Counted from the first letter of the stretch, positions 27,839 through 37,355 are shown. The stretch is DNA of 64,000 bases from Oleomonas cavernae (GCF_003590945.1 NZ_QYUK01000011.1:2322001-2386000), one strand, 5' to 3'. Notes: a model not told the origin generated them from the sequence alone. A program made the numbers and translations.

Positions 27839-30800
27839 TCAATTACCGCCGCCGATACCCTTCAGAATCTGGTCGAGGACCGCCTTGCCGGGATCACTGT
27901 TGCTGCCGGACCCGCCACCCAGGCCCGGCAATTTCGAGCCGATGAACTTGCTCAGATAGTAATTCTCGATGTCGCGGGTCTTCACCTCGGCATTGGGGTT
28001 GTCGATGGGGCCGGAAATATCCAGGCCCAGGGCCGGCAGGTCCGCCGGGTCGATCAGTTTCACGCCCAGGCGCAGGCGCGTCGTCCAGGCCGGCAGGTCG
28101 ATCGTGCCGTCGCCGCCGATCGTGCCGCCGTCGACATCCGAGGTCATGTTGGCGAGCTTGGCCACGCCGCGCTCGATCACCAGGTCGGTGGCGATGCGCC
28201 GGTAGTTGGTGCTGCCGACCTTGATCGCCTTGGCCAGGCGATTGAGGATGTCACCGGGCTGGTTCACCGTCTTCAAGCCCTCCGACAGGGTCAGCAGGTC
28301 GAGGCCGTGAATCTTGCCCGCCGTGGCGACGATGCCGCCCTGCCCCTTCAGGCTGGACACCAGTTCAAACTCGCTGCGCCCCTGTCCCGTCACGTTCAAC
28401 GTCACCTCGCCGGTACCCGAAAGACCGGACTCGTTGCCTTTCCGCCCGGTCAACGCGTCGAGGTCGAAGCCTGTTCCCCGGAAAGCCACCGTCAGGGCCA
28501 GGGTCGACCCGGTGCCGTCCAGCGTGACCGAGGCCGCCATGTCGCCCGGGCTCATCGATGCCTTGAAGTTGGCCAACGTGACCCGCCCGCCCGCCGCCTC
28601 GAGGCGGCCGGAAAGGCCGGCCAAGGTCAGGCTGCCGCTGACCAGACGCTCGACCTGGATATCGATGCCGCCGTCCAGGGAGCGCAGCGCCGCCAGGTCG
28701 ATGGGCTTGGTCGACCAGCGCGAACTGGCCCGGCCGCTACCCGCACCGCCACCGGCCGTCCCCGCCTGGCCACCGCCGCCGCTGAACAGGGCGAGGTCGA
28801 GATAGGTCGCGGACAGGCGGCCGTCGACCCGGGTCCTGGCCCCCGTCGTAATGGTGCCCGTGGCATCGAAGCGGGTGGCCCCCACGCCGCCGTTGAAGGT
28901 AACGAGCTGGATAACATTGCCCTTGCGCGCCGCATCGACCTGCACCGACAGGGGACCGGACAACGGCCCCGACAGGCCCAGCCTGGTCAGCATCACGGCC
29001 GCGGCCTCGCCGCTGACCTGGCCCTTGAGCACCAGGTCATCGCCCTTCAGGCCGGCCGACAGGTCGACCGAGGCCGGCCCCACTTTGCCCTTCGCCGCCA
29101 CATCCGCCGCGGCCGGCGTGCCCTTGATCGAGAGCGCCAGGTCGATCGGCCCCAGCCCGGCCCCGTTCGCCGGCGGGTCGGCGCCGAGCTGGCGGGCAAA
29201 GGCCACCAGCTCGGGCGCCGCCAGATTGCCTTTGAGGTCGAGGTCCGGCTTGGCGACCGCCCCGATCGGCCCGCTCAACGACAGGCGGGTTTCGCCGACG
29301 GCGACAGCGGCGTCGATCACCGGCGCTTCCGGCCGGCCGGCCAGGGTGCCTTCGATCGTCACCTTGCCCATCTGCCCCGCCCCGGCCCACGGATCGACGC
29401 CGGCTAGCACCAGCACCGGGGCAATCGAAGGGGCCGCGACCTTGAAGGCCAGATTGGCATCGGGGGCGCCGGCCGCGAGTCCCAGCGTGCCGCTGGCCGT
29501 CAGGCTGAGCCCGCTGTAGTCGCCGATCGACAGTTGGGCGAGGCGCAGCGAACCGCCGGTCAGCGTGCCGTCCAGCTCGACCCGCCGCAGGTCGGCGCCG
29601 CGCACCGTCAATTGTCCCGCGGTGAAGCTGAGGGCGACATCCAGGCCGGGGTCGAGGCTGGGCGCCCCGCCGCCGGCGCCGATTTCCGCCAAGGGGTTCT
29701 TGTCCGGCGGCGTCGCCGGGGCGGCGGCCGGGAGATAGGCATCCACGTTCAGGCGATCGACCGCCAGCGCCAGTGAGGCCGAGGGCCGAGGGCCGGGGCG
29801 CCAACCGGCACTGCCCCGGGCACTGATGCCGTCCAGGCGCAGGACCAGGTTGCTGAGATCGACGCCGGCCGCGCCACCCTTCACCTTCGCGGTCAGGCCC
29901 AGCCGGGTCAGGCGGTCGGACGGCAGCCCCTGGGGCGTTACCTTCAGCCAGTCGGCCAGGGCGCGGGGGTTGTCCGATGCAACATCGACGGTGCCGTCGA
30001 GAACCAGCCGGCCGTCCTGCGCGAAGACAGCGCCGGAGACCCCGACATCCGTCCCCCCCGGCAGCACCGCGCTGACGGTGGAGAGGGTAACGCGCCCGTT
30101 CTCGAGCGTCGCGAGCAGGGCCGCCTTCTGCACGATCCCGCCGGACCATTGGATGACATCGACGCCAAGATCGAGGGTAAAGGCCAGGTCGGCAGGCAGG
30201 GCAACGCTGCCGGCCGGTGCGGTCGGTGGCATGGCACTGGGCGCGGCCCCACTGCCCGAGGGGGCGACGGCAGCCAGCAGGGCATCGCCGTCGAGGCGCG
30301 GCAGGCGCAGTTTCAGGGAGCCCGACAGGCCGGGCTCGAGGTTCAGTATCAGGCTGCCGGTGCCCCGGGATTCGCCCAGAGCCACCGCCATCTGGTCGAC
30401 CGCGATCGCCGTCGCGGAGGCCGCCACCGTCCCCTCGACGGCCAGCGGTGCCTTCAGCGGCAGATCGACCCCCGCCAGGGCCAGCGCGGCGGCCGCATCG
30501 TCGGCATTGAGCGCCAGCTTGCCGGCGAAGGCCGGCCCCTTTTGCTCGAGGGTCAGCGTGCCGGCCAGCTTCAGCGTCGCTTCCGCGAGGCTGACCCGGA
30601 CATCGACGCCGATCGGCTGCCCCGGCACCAGGCGGCCGACAGCAAGGTCCAGCGCCACGGGCATGCCGCGCACGCTGGCCCCGCCGGTGGCGGTGAACGG
30701 ACCGGCGAACGTGGGGGCCGACAGGCTGGCCTCGATCGCTTCGATCTTGACCGGCGGGGCACCGGCGGGACGGTATTCGACCGTGCCTTCCTCGATCACC

Positions 30801-31240
30801 ACCCGTTGCACCGCAATCGCGGCCGGCGCGGTGGCGGGCGGGGCGGCCCCCGTCGCGGGCGGGGCGGCATCGGGGCGCCCCGGACCGGGTTGATCGGTGA
30901 TGACCACCGTCGGCCGCGACAGGCGCACCTCCGCGACCTCGATATTGCCCCCCAGCAAGGGCAACAAGCTGAGACGCAGGTCCAGCGCGTCGACCGTCGC
31001 CAGGGTCGCGGCATCGGTGCCGGTGCCGTCGACGCGGATATCGCGCACCGACATCGCCGGGGCGGGCAGCAGGCTGAACTGGATGTCGCCGCCCAGGGTC
31101 ACCTTGTGGCCGGTGGCCTCCTCGATCAGGGCGACGATACGTGGCTTCTGGTCGTTGAGGTCGACAAGCAGCGGCGCGGCAAAGCCCAGGCCGACAACCA
31201 GCCCGACGAAGAGCCCCACACCGATCAGAAGCTTGCGCAA
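27839..31240 (-). CDS. AsmA family protein
   Basis: A 1133-residue envelope protein anchored by one N-terminal helix (LLIGVGLFVGLVVGLGFAA) with a long periplasmic part. The N-terminal AsmA signature is EEATGHKVTLGGDIQFSLLP followed by APAMSVRDIRVDG. The C-terminal AsmA-2 region includes GEVTLNVTGQGRSEFELVSS, LKGQGGIVATAGKIHGLDLL and TDLVIERGVAKLANM. The family forms long beta-grooves implicated in phospholipid movement between inner and outer membranes. The middle has low-complexity Pro/Ala linkers. The specific paralogue cannot be assigned. Confidence 0.9.
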   Translation of the reverse strand: MRKLLIGVGLFVGLVVGLGFAAPLLVDLNDQKPRIVALIEEATGHKVTLGGDIQFSLLPAPAMSVRDIRVDGTGTDAATLATVDALDLRLSLLPLLGGNIEVAEVRLSRPTVVITDQPGPGRPDAAPPATGAAPPATAPAAIAVQRVVIEEGTVEYRPAGAPPVKIEAIEASLSAPTFAGPFTATGGASVRGMPVALDLAVGRLVPGQPIGVDVRVSLAEATLKLAGTLTLEQKGPAFAGKLALNADDAAAALALAGVDLPLKAPLAVEGTVAASATAIAVDQMAVALGESRGTGSLILNLEPGLSGSLKLRLPRLDGDALLAAVAPSGSGAAPSAMPPTAPAGSVALPADLAFTLDLGVDVIQWSGGIVQKAALLATLENGRVTLSTVSAVLPGGTDVGVSGAVFAQDGRLVLDGTVDVASDNPRALADWLKVTPQGLPSDRLTRLGLTAKVKGGAAGVDLSNLVLRLDGISARGSAGWRPGPRPSASLALAVDRLNVDAYLPAAAPATPPDKNPLAEIGAGGGAPSLDPGLDVALSFTAGQLTVRGADLRRVELDGTLTGGSLRLAQLSIGDYSGLSLTASGTLGLAAGAPDANLAFKVAAPSIAPVLVLAGVDPWAGAGQMGKVTIEGTLAGRPEAPVIDAAVAVGETRLSLSGPIGAVAKPDLDLKGNLAAPELVAFARQLGADPPANGAGLGPIDLALSIKGTPAAADVAAKGKVGPASVDLSAGLKGDDLVLKGQVSGEAAAVMLTRLGLSGPLSGPLSVQVDAARKGNVIQLVTFNGGVGATRFDATGTITTGARTRVDGRLSATYLDLALFSGGGGQAGTAGGGAGSGRASSRWSTKPIDLAALRSLDGGIDIQVERLVSGSLTLAGLSGRLEAAGGRVTLANFKASMSPGDMAASVTLDGTGSTLALTVAFRGTGFDLDALTGRKGNESGLSGTGEVTLNVTGQGRSEFELVSSLKGQGGIVATAGKIHGLDLLTLSEGLKTVNQPGDILNRLAKAIKVGSTNYRRIATDLVIERGVAKLANMTSDVDGGTIGGDGTIDLPAWTTRLRLGVKLIDPADLPALGLDISGPIDNPNAEVKTRDIENYYLSKFIGSKLPGLGGGSGSNSDPGKAVLDQILKGIGGGN

Positions 31241-31307
31241 GCCCCGCCTCCATCCAATTCTATCGCCAGCAGTTTAGCCGCCCATCGGTGACAACGGGAA
31301 CCGCCAC

Positions 31308-31496
31308 ATGGCCGAAATCGTCAATTTACGCCGCGCCCGCAAAGCCAAGGCCCGTGCCGAGGCGCAGGCGACCGCGGCCGAGAATCGGATCCAGTTCGGC
31401 CGCACCGCCCAGGAGAAGAAACAAAGTGCCGCCCAAAAGGCCCTGGAGGCCAAGCGCCTGGACGGCCATCGCCGCGACGACGACGATCAGGGTTGA
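31308..31496 (+). CDS. DUF4169 family protein
   Basis: A 62-residue basic, helical protein: EIVNLRRARKAKARAEAQAT followed by NRIQFGRTAQEKKQ. This is the DUF4169 pattern, common in Alphaproteobacteria and without known function. It is divergent from the AsmA gene and its last bases overlap the 3' end of dsbD by 10 bases. Confidence 0.8.
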   Translation: MAEIVNLRRARKAKARAEAQATAAENRIQFGRTAQEKKQSAAQKALEAKRLDGHRRDDDDQG

Positions 31497-33538
31497 GCCA
31501 GCGCCTCGAGAACCACCCCCTCGGTCAAGAGCTGGGGCAGTACCCGCGCCGCGCCGCCGCCCGGGGGATAGAACAGATAGAGCGGCACGCCCGGACGGCC
31601 GTGTTCCGCCAGCAACCGGGTAATCGCCGGGTCCCGGTTGGTCCAGTCGCCCAGCAGATAGGTGACCTTGCCGTCGCGCAGGGCCTGGGTCACGGCCGGC
31701 CGGTCCAGGGCCACCCGCTCGTTCACCAGGCAGGTGATGCACCAGGCCGCCGTCAGGTTGACGAACACGGCGCGGCCTTCCGCCCGCAGCGCCGCCAGGC
31801 GCTCGGGACTGTAGGCTTCGGCACCGGCCTGGGCGGCCAGCCCGTCCCCGTCGCTGCGCGGCGACGGCAGGGCCGCGAGGCCGATGGCGACGATGATGGC
31901 GGCCAGCGCCGTCAGCCGGCCGCCAGGACCGGCGAATTCCCGTGCCATGAAGGCGCCGAAGGCCAGCAGGACAAGGCCGGCGCCGGCGGCTGCCACCGCC
32001 ATGGGCCCGGCCTGCACGGCCAAGACCCAGAGCAGCCACACGACCGAGCCGAAGAGGGGGAAGGCCAGCAGCTTTTTCAGCCGCACCATCCACTGGCCCG
32101 GCTTGGGCAGGCGGCGGGCCAGGGCCGGCACGAAGCTCAAGATCAGGAAGGGCAAGGCCATCCCCAGGCCCAGGCTCATGAAGACCGCCAGCGCCACCAC
32201 CGGCGGCTGGACCAGGGCAAAACCCAGGGCCGCGCCCATGAACGGCGCCGTGCAGGGCGTCGCCACCACGGCCGCCAGCAGGCCGGTGCCGAACGAGCCG
32301 GCGATGCCGCCGCGCCGGGCCAGGCCATCGCCCAGCCCCGCGACACCGCCGCCCAGGGCAACGACGTCGAGCATCCACAATCCTAAGACGAAGAACAGGT
32401 AGGTGAGCAGGCCGACGACCAGCGGCGACTGCAACTGGAAGCCCCAGCCGATCAACTCGCCCCCGGCGCGCAAGCCGATCAGCAGCGCGGCCAGGACGCC
32501 GAAACAGGCCAGGATCCCCGCGGTATAGGCCAGGCCGTCGGCCCGCACGGCGGCGGGGTTGTCGCGACCGGCAAAGGCCATTGCCTTGATCGACAGGACC
32601 GGCAGGACGCAGGGCATCAGGTTCAGGATGATCCCGCCCAGGAAGGCGAACAGCAGGGCCAGCGGCAGGCCGATGGGCGCCGCCGGCTCGGCCGCCATGG
32701 CGGCGCCCGCCACCATGCTCAAGGCCTGGTCGACGATGTAGGCCCGGCGCCAGCCGTCGCTTTCGACCACGACGATGCCGGCCAGCCGGTCGCCCTTGAA
32801 AGTCTTCTCGAGGGCCACCTCCAGGCGGCCGTCGGCGAAGGGCTGCGGTTGGGCGGCGATCACCACGTCGTCGGCAAAGGGAAAGAAGCGGGCCGAGGCC
32901 ACTTTGAGATCCCCCGGCAGGAGGAGTTCGAGCCTGTCCCCTGCCCGGCTGGCGATGACGGGTGCCGCCAGCGGCAGCGGCAGGGCGGCCCGGCTGCGCT
33001 CGAAACCCAGGGCGACACGGGAATCGGGTTCGGCCGCCGTTCCCGGCGCCAGGACCGGCACCGCAAGGTCGAGGTCGGCGCCTTCGGGCACGCAGATCTG
33101 TTCGCAGATCAGCCAGTCCGCCCGGGCCTTCAAGGACAGGGTAGCGCCGGTGAACCCTGCCGGCACGGCAATCTCGGTCAGCAGCCAGACCTCGCCCTCG
33201 TAACCGTAGTTGACGAACGGGCCGACCGGCAGGGCGCTGGGGAACGGCCATTGGATCGGCCCGGCGGTAACACCTTCCGGCAGGGTCCAGGCGATCGTGG
33301 TGGGCAGGCCGGTATCGCCCGGGTTCTGCCAATAGGTATGCCAGCGGGGCTTGGCGACCAGGCGCAGCGCAACCGTCACGGTGCCGCCCGGCACGGCGGG
33401 GCGGTCGGCGACCAGTTCGACGGTCGCATTCTCGGTCTTGACCGCCGCCTGGGCCGGCCGCAGCGGTGCCACGGCGGCAAGCGCCAGGACGCCCAACAGC
33501 GACAGGAACAGGAAGGTCAGGCGAATTTGGCGTAGCAT
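31487..33538 (-). CDS. dsbD: Thiol:disulfide interchange protein DsbD/ScsB type
   Basis: This protein moves reducing equivalents from cytoplasmic thioredoxin across the inner membrane to periplasmic disulfide partners. At 683 residues it has three parts. After a signal peptide (about 1-30) comes an N-terminal domain with a redox pair in WLICEQICVPEGAD. The central membrane domain has about eight segments with cysteines in NLMPCVLPVLSIKAMAF and ATPCTAPFMGAALGF. A C-terminal thioredoxin domain has the active site AWCITCLVNE. All three redox pairs are present. ATG 33538 is chosen because the hydrophobic leader RLTFLFLSLLGVLAL follows it. Confidence 0.93.
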   Translation of the reverse strand: MLRQIRLTFLFLSLLGVLALAAVAPLRPAQAAVKTENATVELVADRPAVPGGTVTVALRLVAKPRWHTYWQNPGDTGLPTTIAWTLPEGVTAGPIQWPFPSALPVGPFVNYGYEGEVWLLTEIAVPAGFTGATLSLKARADWLICEQICVPEGADLDLAVPVLAPGTAAEPDSRVALGFERSRAALPLPLAAPVIASRAGDRLELLLPGDLKVASARFFPFADDVVIAAQPQPFADGRLEVALEKTFKGDRLAGIVVVESDGWRRAYIVDQALSMVAGAAMAAEPAAPIGLPLALLFAFLGGIILNLMPCVLPVLSIKAMAFAGRDNPAAVRADGLAYTAGILACFGVLAALLIGLRAGGELIGWGFQLQSPLVVGLLTYLFFVLGLWMLDVVALGGGVAGLGDGLARRGGIAGSFGTGLLAAVVATPCTAPFMGAALGFALVQPPVVALAVFMSLGLGMALPFLILSFVPALARRLPKPGQWMVRLKKLLAFPLFGSVVWLLWVLAVQAGPMAVAAAGAGLVLLAFGAFMAREFAGPGGRLTALAAIIVAIGLAALPSPRSDGDGLAAQAGAEAYSPERLAALRAEGRAVFVNLTAAWCITCLVNERVALDRPAVTQALRDGKVTYLLGDWTNRDPAITRLLAEHGRPGVPLYLFYPPGGGAARVLPQLLTEGVVLEALAQP

Positions 33539-33571
33539 GGTGAGACTTATACGCCCGATTGAGGCCAAGTG

Positions 33572-34234
33572 ATGATGCGCCCGCTTGCCGCTGCCCGAAT
33601 GCTTTTCGCGATCATGGGGTTGCTGACGCTGGCCCGGCCCGCGCTCGCCGCCGAGCGGCTGCACCTGGCCCCGGCCCTGGTCGAGCGGATCGGCGCGCTG
33701 TGCCCCGACTGCGTGACGACCGGGGTCATCGCCTGCGGCGACGCCGATGTCCTGACCGGCCCCAAGTACTACAAGCACGCCTTCCTGGGGACACCCCGGC
33801 GCGCCTATCTGATGAGCTGGCCCATGGGCGACGAGGATATGCGGCAGTTGTCGCAAACCCTGCCCCACGATGCGGCGCAGGCCGCCATCGCCGACCGATT
33901 CAGGGCCGTGACCCTGCTGGCGATCGAAGCCGACGGCGCGGTCCGGAGCCTGGGCAGCCCCACGGCCGAGGTTCTATTGCCCGAGAAATTGCATGCCTGC
34001 CTTGCCGACCCTGCGAAGCCCTGGGGCTGCTGCGTCGCCGGCTGCGGCCAGGAGGAGTGCTGCGAGAAGTCCCTGGGGAGCCATCGAATCAGTCTGCGCT
34101 GGCCCGACGACGGCGCGGAAAGGCTTAGTTTCCGCTGGTCTCGCAACGGCAGTTCGATGCTGTTGAGGCGCGCGGACGGGGTCCCCAAAACCGACTATTT
34201 CTGCTTGGTTTGGAATGCCTTAAGACTTGATTAA
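33572..34234 (+). CDS. Hypothetical secreted cysteine-rich protein
   Basis: I do not recognise a family. A signal peptide (RMLFAIMGLLTLARPALA) is followed by about 195 residues with paired cysteines: CPDCVTTGVIAC near the start and CCVAGCGQEECCEK in the middle, plus one near the end. The even, clustered cysteines suggest disulfides or metal binding. It is divergent from dsbD with only about 30 bases between the starts, so a shared promoter region and a role as a DsbD-system client are possible but unproven. Confidence 0.6.
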   Translation: MMRPLAAARMLFAIMGLLTLARPALAAERLHLAPALVERIGALCPDCVTTGVIACGDADVLTGPKYYKHAFLGTPRRAYLMSWPMGDEDMRQLSQTLPHDAAQAAIADRFRAVTLLAIEADGAVRSLGSPTAEVLLPEKLHACLADPAKPWGCCVAGCGQEECCEKSLGSHRISLRWPDDGAERLSFRWSRNGSSMLLRRADGVPKTDYFCLVWNALRLD

Positions 34235-34249
34235 GTGACTTTGCGCACA

Positions 34250-34677
34250 CAGCGCGCAATTAGGGCGAAACGGTCACAAATTTTTTGTTGCACCCCTGGG
34301 ATTTTGCCCTATATCTCGCCGCGAAGACGCACCCGCACGTGCCCTTGGCCCACGGTGGTACAGCAACGACGTTAGGCGTCCTTTTTGGAATTTCCGGGCT
34401 CGCCCCGAAACCCGAGAGGGAACCAACATGTTGGACCGTGAAGGCCGCAAGGCAGGCACAGCCCCCGATACACCCGCCTCCAGGCGGCCGCCCAGATGAT
34501 GGGAGGCCGGCAGGTACTGGCCGTGGCTTGCGGCTTCAGGGCCCCCCGCTCGAGTATGCGGGCGCCGGACTGACTTCCGGCACCCGGCCCCTTCGGGCCG
34601 ACCGCACCTCCGAACCACCAAAATCCGTCTTTTGCTTTGGGCCGCATGGAAATGCGGCACACCTGGGGTCCACGACA
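34250..34677 (+). ncRNA. speF-type leader RNA of the ornithine decarboxylase gene
   Basis: A long non-coding leader ends at the decarboxylase start. It holds several GC hairpins (for example CCGGGCTCGCCCCGAAACCC, GGGTGCCGG-type repeats near 34565-34610, GCCGCATGGAAATGCGGC at 34651-34668). The segment GGTGGTACAGCAACGACGTT followed by AGGCGTCCTTTTTGG resembles the structured part of the speF motif, described in front of ornithine decarboxylase genes in Alphaproteobacteria. Assignment rests on position plus resemblance; the exact 5' end is unknown. It probably senses polyamines or their synthesis. Confidence 0.7.
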
Positions 34678-35808
34678 ATGACCGAGAAGATCCGTCGCTT
34701 CCTCGACGAACGCCGCCCTGCCACCCCTTGCCTGGTGGTCGATCTGGACGTGATCGAGGACAACTACCGCAACCTGGCCCGGCTGCTGCCGGCGGCGAAG
34801 ATCTTCTACGCCGTGAAGGCCAACCCGATGCCGCAGGTCGTGTCGCGTCTTGCCACGCTCGGCTCCTGCTTCGACACCGCCAGCCGCGGTGAGATCGAAC
34901 TGGTTCTGGGCGAAGGCGCCGATCCGGCCATGGTCTCCTTCGGCAACACGATCAAGAAGGAAACCGACATCGCGGCCGCCTATGCCCTGGGTGTTCGCCT
35001 GTTCGCCTTCGACTCCGACGCCGAGCTGGAAAAGATCGCCCGTTCGGCCCCCGGTTCGCGCGTGTTCTGCCGCGTCCTGGTCGAGTGCGAAGGCGCCGAA
35101 TGGCCGCTGTCGCGCAAGTTCGGCTGCGCGCCGGCGATGGCCGCCGACCTGATGGTCAAGGCCCGCGATTTCGGTCTCGACCCCTATGGCATCTCGTTCC
35201 ATGTCGGCTCGCAGCAGACCAACCTCGGCCAGTGGGACAAGGCCGTGGGCGGCGTCGCCCGGCTGTTCTCGATCCTGCGCGAGCGGGACGTGGAACTGAA
35301 GATGATCAACCTGGGCGGTGGTTTCCCCGCCAGGTACCGCGCCGACGTGCCGCCGCTGGAGGCCTATGCCGACGCGGTGATGGAGGCCGTGCGCACCCAT
35401 TTCGGCAATGCGATCCCCGACATCATCATCGAGCCGGGCCGCAGCATGGTGGGCGACGCCGGGATCCTGCAGACCGAGGTCGTGTTGATCTCGCAGAAGG
35501 AAGCCGGCGAAGACAAGCGCTGGATCTACCTGGACGTGGGCAAGTTCTCCGGCCTCGCCGAGACCATGGACGAGGCGATCAAGTACCGCCTGCACACCCC
35601 GCACGACGGTGGCGCCACCGCCCCCGTGGTGCTGGCCGGCCCGACCTGCGACTCGGCCGACATTCTCTACGAGAAGACCAACTACGAGCTGCCGGTTGCC
35701 CTGCAGATCGGCGACAAGATCGAGATCCTGGCCACCGGTGCCTACACCACCAGCTATTCGTCGGTGAACTTCAACGGCTTCGCGCCGCTGAACACCATCT
35801 GCATCTGA
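34678..35808 (+). CDS. Ornithine (or lysine/ornithine) decarboxylase, fold III
   Basis: A PLP enzyme of the alanine-racemase-like fold that makes putrescine from ornithine (some members also take lysine). At 376 residues it is the short alphaproteobacterial and eukaryote-like form. The PLP lysine is in KIFYAVKANP (about residue 47). HVGSQQTNLGQW, MINLGGGFPARY, EPGRSMVGDAG and the catalytic cysteine in AGPTCDSADILYE (about 324) complete the active site. A small gene follows after 18 bases on the same transcript, ahead of a strong terminator. Control is probably by the leader RNA. Confidence 0.92.
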   Translation: MTEKIRRFLDERRPATPCLVVDLDVIEDNYRNLARLLPAAKIFYAVKANPMPQVVSRLATLGSCFDTASRGEIELVLGEGADPAMVSFGNTIKKETDIAAAYALGVRLFAFDSDAELEKIARSAPGSRVFCRVLVECEGAEWPLSRKFGCAPAMAADLMVKARDFGLDPYGISFHVGSQQTNLGQWDKAVGGVARLFSILRERDVELKMINLGGGFPARYRADVPPLEAYADAVMEAVRTHFGNAIPDIIIEPGRSMVGDAGILQTEVVLISQKEAGEDKRWIYLDVGKFSGLAETMDEAIKYRLHTPHDGGATAPVVLAGPTCDSADILYEKTNYELPVALQIGDKIEILATGAYTTSYSSVNFNGFAPLNTICI

Positions 35809-35826
35809 TTGATAGGGAGACTACTG

Positions 35827-36078
35827 ATGATCAACGAACATTGGGGTTTCCGCGTTGGCGAGCGGATCACCGTCCCCGGCCTGTGGGGCGAGCAGTTGGG
35901 TACCGTGATCGACTTCGCGACCATGCAGGGCCGTAATGCCGGCCGTATCGCCCATGTGGTGGTCTACCGCCTGGACGACGGCCGCGTCTCGAGCGACACG
36001 CCCGAGCGCCTGTTCCGCCTGAACCACCACGCCCGTGCCTTCGGCGGCAACGCCGGCCCGCAGGCCAGAGCGGCTTGA
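35827..36078 (+). CDS. Small KOW/SH3-like protein in the decarboxylase operon
   Basis: An 83-residue protein with a compact beta-rich pattern: FRVGERITVPGLWGEQLGTV then RIAHVVVYRLDDGRVSSDTP. It resembles small KOW/SH3-like barrels, but I recognise no family name. ATG 35827 follows AGGGAGA at 7-bp spacing. Its position between the ornithine decarboxylase and the operon terminator suggests a role linked to polyamine synthesis, for example as a partner or regulator; this is inference. Confidence 0.7.
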   Translation: MINEHWGFRVGERITVPGLWGEQLGTVIDFATMQGRNAGRIAHVVVYRLDDGRVSSDTPERLFRLNHHARAFGGNAGPQARAA

Positions 36079-36100
36079 TCGCAGGCTTCACAGCCTGAAG

Positions 36101-36133
36101 AAAAAGGGAGGATGCGATGCATCCTCCCTTTTT
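36101..36133 (+). terminator. Strong intrinsic terminator after the decarboxylase operon
   Basis: AAAAAGGGAGGATG pairs perfectly over 14 bp with CATCCTCCCTTTTT around the loop CGATG, and the T-run continues TTTTTCGTTTT. It is almost symmetric, so it could also act on the minus strand. Confidence 0.92.
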
Positions 36134-36143
36134 CGTTTTGGAA

Positions 36144-36282
36144 CCCTCTCCGCCCTTCAGGGGGAGAGGGCAGGGTGAGGTGGGTCGAAGGCGTAGGGCG
36201 TGATCTGTCCCGATCCACCACCTCACCCTCCCATCGCTGACGCGATGGGCCCCTCCCTCTCCCCCGCAAGCGGCGGAGAGGG
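36144..36282. repeat. Intergenic repeat, family II, copy c
   Basis: About 139 bases with ends CCCTCTCCGCCCTTCAGGGG and CTCTCCCCCGCAAGCGGCGG and a GGTGAGGTGG / CCACCTCACCC centre. It lies between the decarboxylase terminator and the 3' end of the PPOX gene, whose stop codon is 7 bases from its edge. Confidence 0.8.
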
Positions 36283-36288
36283 AATTTC

Positions 36289-36845
36289 TTACACCTCGTC
36301 GAACATGCCCGTCGGCAGGCCGTCCAGGCTGAGCGCGTTCTTTTCGCGGCGATAGGCGGCCAGGCCGTCGGCGCCTTTGGTCTCGGCCCAACGCGGCAGC
36401 GAGGGGCGTTCGGCCTGATAGTCGAACAGGGGCACGCCGTAACCGCAGGAGGTCTGCACCAGGTCGATATCCAGGCGCACGATCTGGCGTGCCCCGCGGG
36501 TTCCTCGCCGCCGAAATGCGCGCCCAGCAGCTCGCCGTAACCGGACGTGCCGCGCAGCAGCACAGTGCCACGGCCATAGAGCCGCAGGATCAGGGGCGGC
36601 CCTTCGAAGGCGCAGAGCATGATGGTGAGGCGGCCATCCGCCTTGAGATGGGCCGAAGCCTCGTTGCCGCTGCCGGTATGGTCCAGATAGGCGACCGTGC
36701 TGTCGTCGATCACCCGCAGGGCATCGAGCCCCTTGGGCGAGATATTCACCCGGCTGTCGGCGGTGGCCGAGGCGGTAAAGAACACCCGCTGGCGCGTGAT
36801 GAAGTCGCGGTGGCCGGGCTCGATACGCGGAAACTGCTTGGCCAT
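36289..36845 (-). CDS. Pyridoxamine 5'-phosphate oxidase-fold protein (single-base frameshift)
   Basis: An FMN-binding split-barrel protein. The first frame gives FITRQRVFFTASATADSRVN, ISPKGLDALRVIDDSTVAYL and LTIMLCAFEGPPLILRLYG, as in PNPOx-like proteins. The second frame gives RLDIDLVQTSCGYGVPLFDY and the end. The break is at four C, 36492-36495; one more base would join the parts into 185 residues, the usual size. It starts 4 bases after the coiled-coil lipoprotein stop, so it may be the last gene of the srf run. Its substrate is unknown. Confidence 0.8.
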
Positions 36846-36849
36846 GAAC

Positions 36850-37353
36850 TCACTCCGGTCTGGTCGACCGCAGGATCATATCGTCCAAAGCCCGAAGTTC
36901 AGCATCGAGTTCCGCCTGCAGGCGGGCCTGTTCGGCCGGATCGGCCGGCGGGCTGGCTTCCAGTTGCGCCTGGCGGCGGCGGGCGTCTTCCAGGCGGGCC
37001 TTGGCCGCATCGAGTTCGGCCTGCTTGGCATTGCGGTCGGCGAGCGCCCGCCGGTAGGAGGCGTCGAGCCGGGCCAGTTCCGCCTTCTGCTTGCGGTTGC
37101 GGGCCTCCACCGCCGCGACATCGGCCTGGGTCCGCCGGGCATCGGTGGCCGCGGCGGCGGCCCGGGCCTGCATCTGCTGGGCCATCTGTTCGGAACTGGT
37201 CGCCTGGGCTTCGCGCTGGGCCACCCGGTCGTCATAGGTGCCGTCCAGCAGGTTGCCCAGGCCGGAGAAATAGCCGGCACTGCCGGGGTTGGGGTCGCGG
37301 GCACAAGCCGTCAGCAGCAGGCCGGCCGCGGTGAGGAGCAGGAGGTGTTTCAT
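36850..37353 (-). CDS. Coiled-coil lipoprotein
   Basis: A 167-residue protein with a lipoprotein signal ending in LLLTAC (lipobox cysteine at residue 17). A glycine-rich stretch follows, then a long heptad-like helix from about residue 45 to 160 (VAAVEARNRKQKAELARLDA, DAAKARLEDARRRQAQLEA). It is probably a membrane-attached rod in the periplasm. It begins 2 bases after the stop of the glycine-zipper gene, so the pair is co-translated and may form one complex. No family was recognised. Confidence 0.75.
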   Translation of the reverse strand: MKHLLLLTAAGLLLTACARDPNPGSAGYFSGLGNLLDGTYDDRVAQREAQATSSEQMAQQMQARAAAAATDARRTQADVAAVEARNRKQKAELARLDASYRRALADRNAKQAELDAAKARLEDARRRQAQLEASPPADPAEQARLQAELDAELRALDDMILRSTRPE

Positions 37354-37355
37354 GA

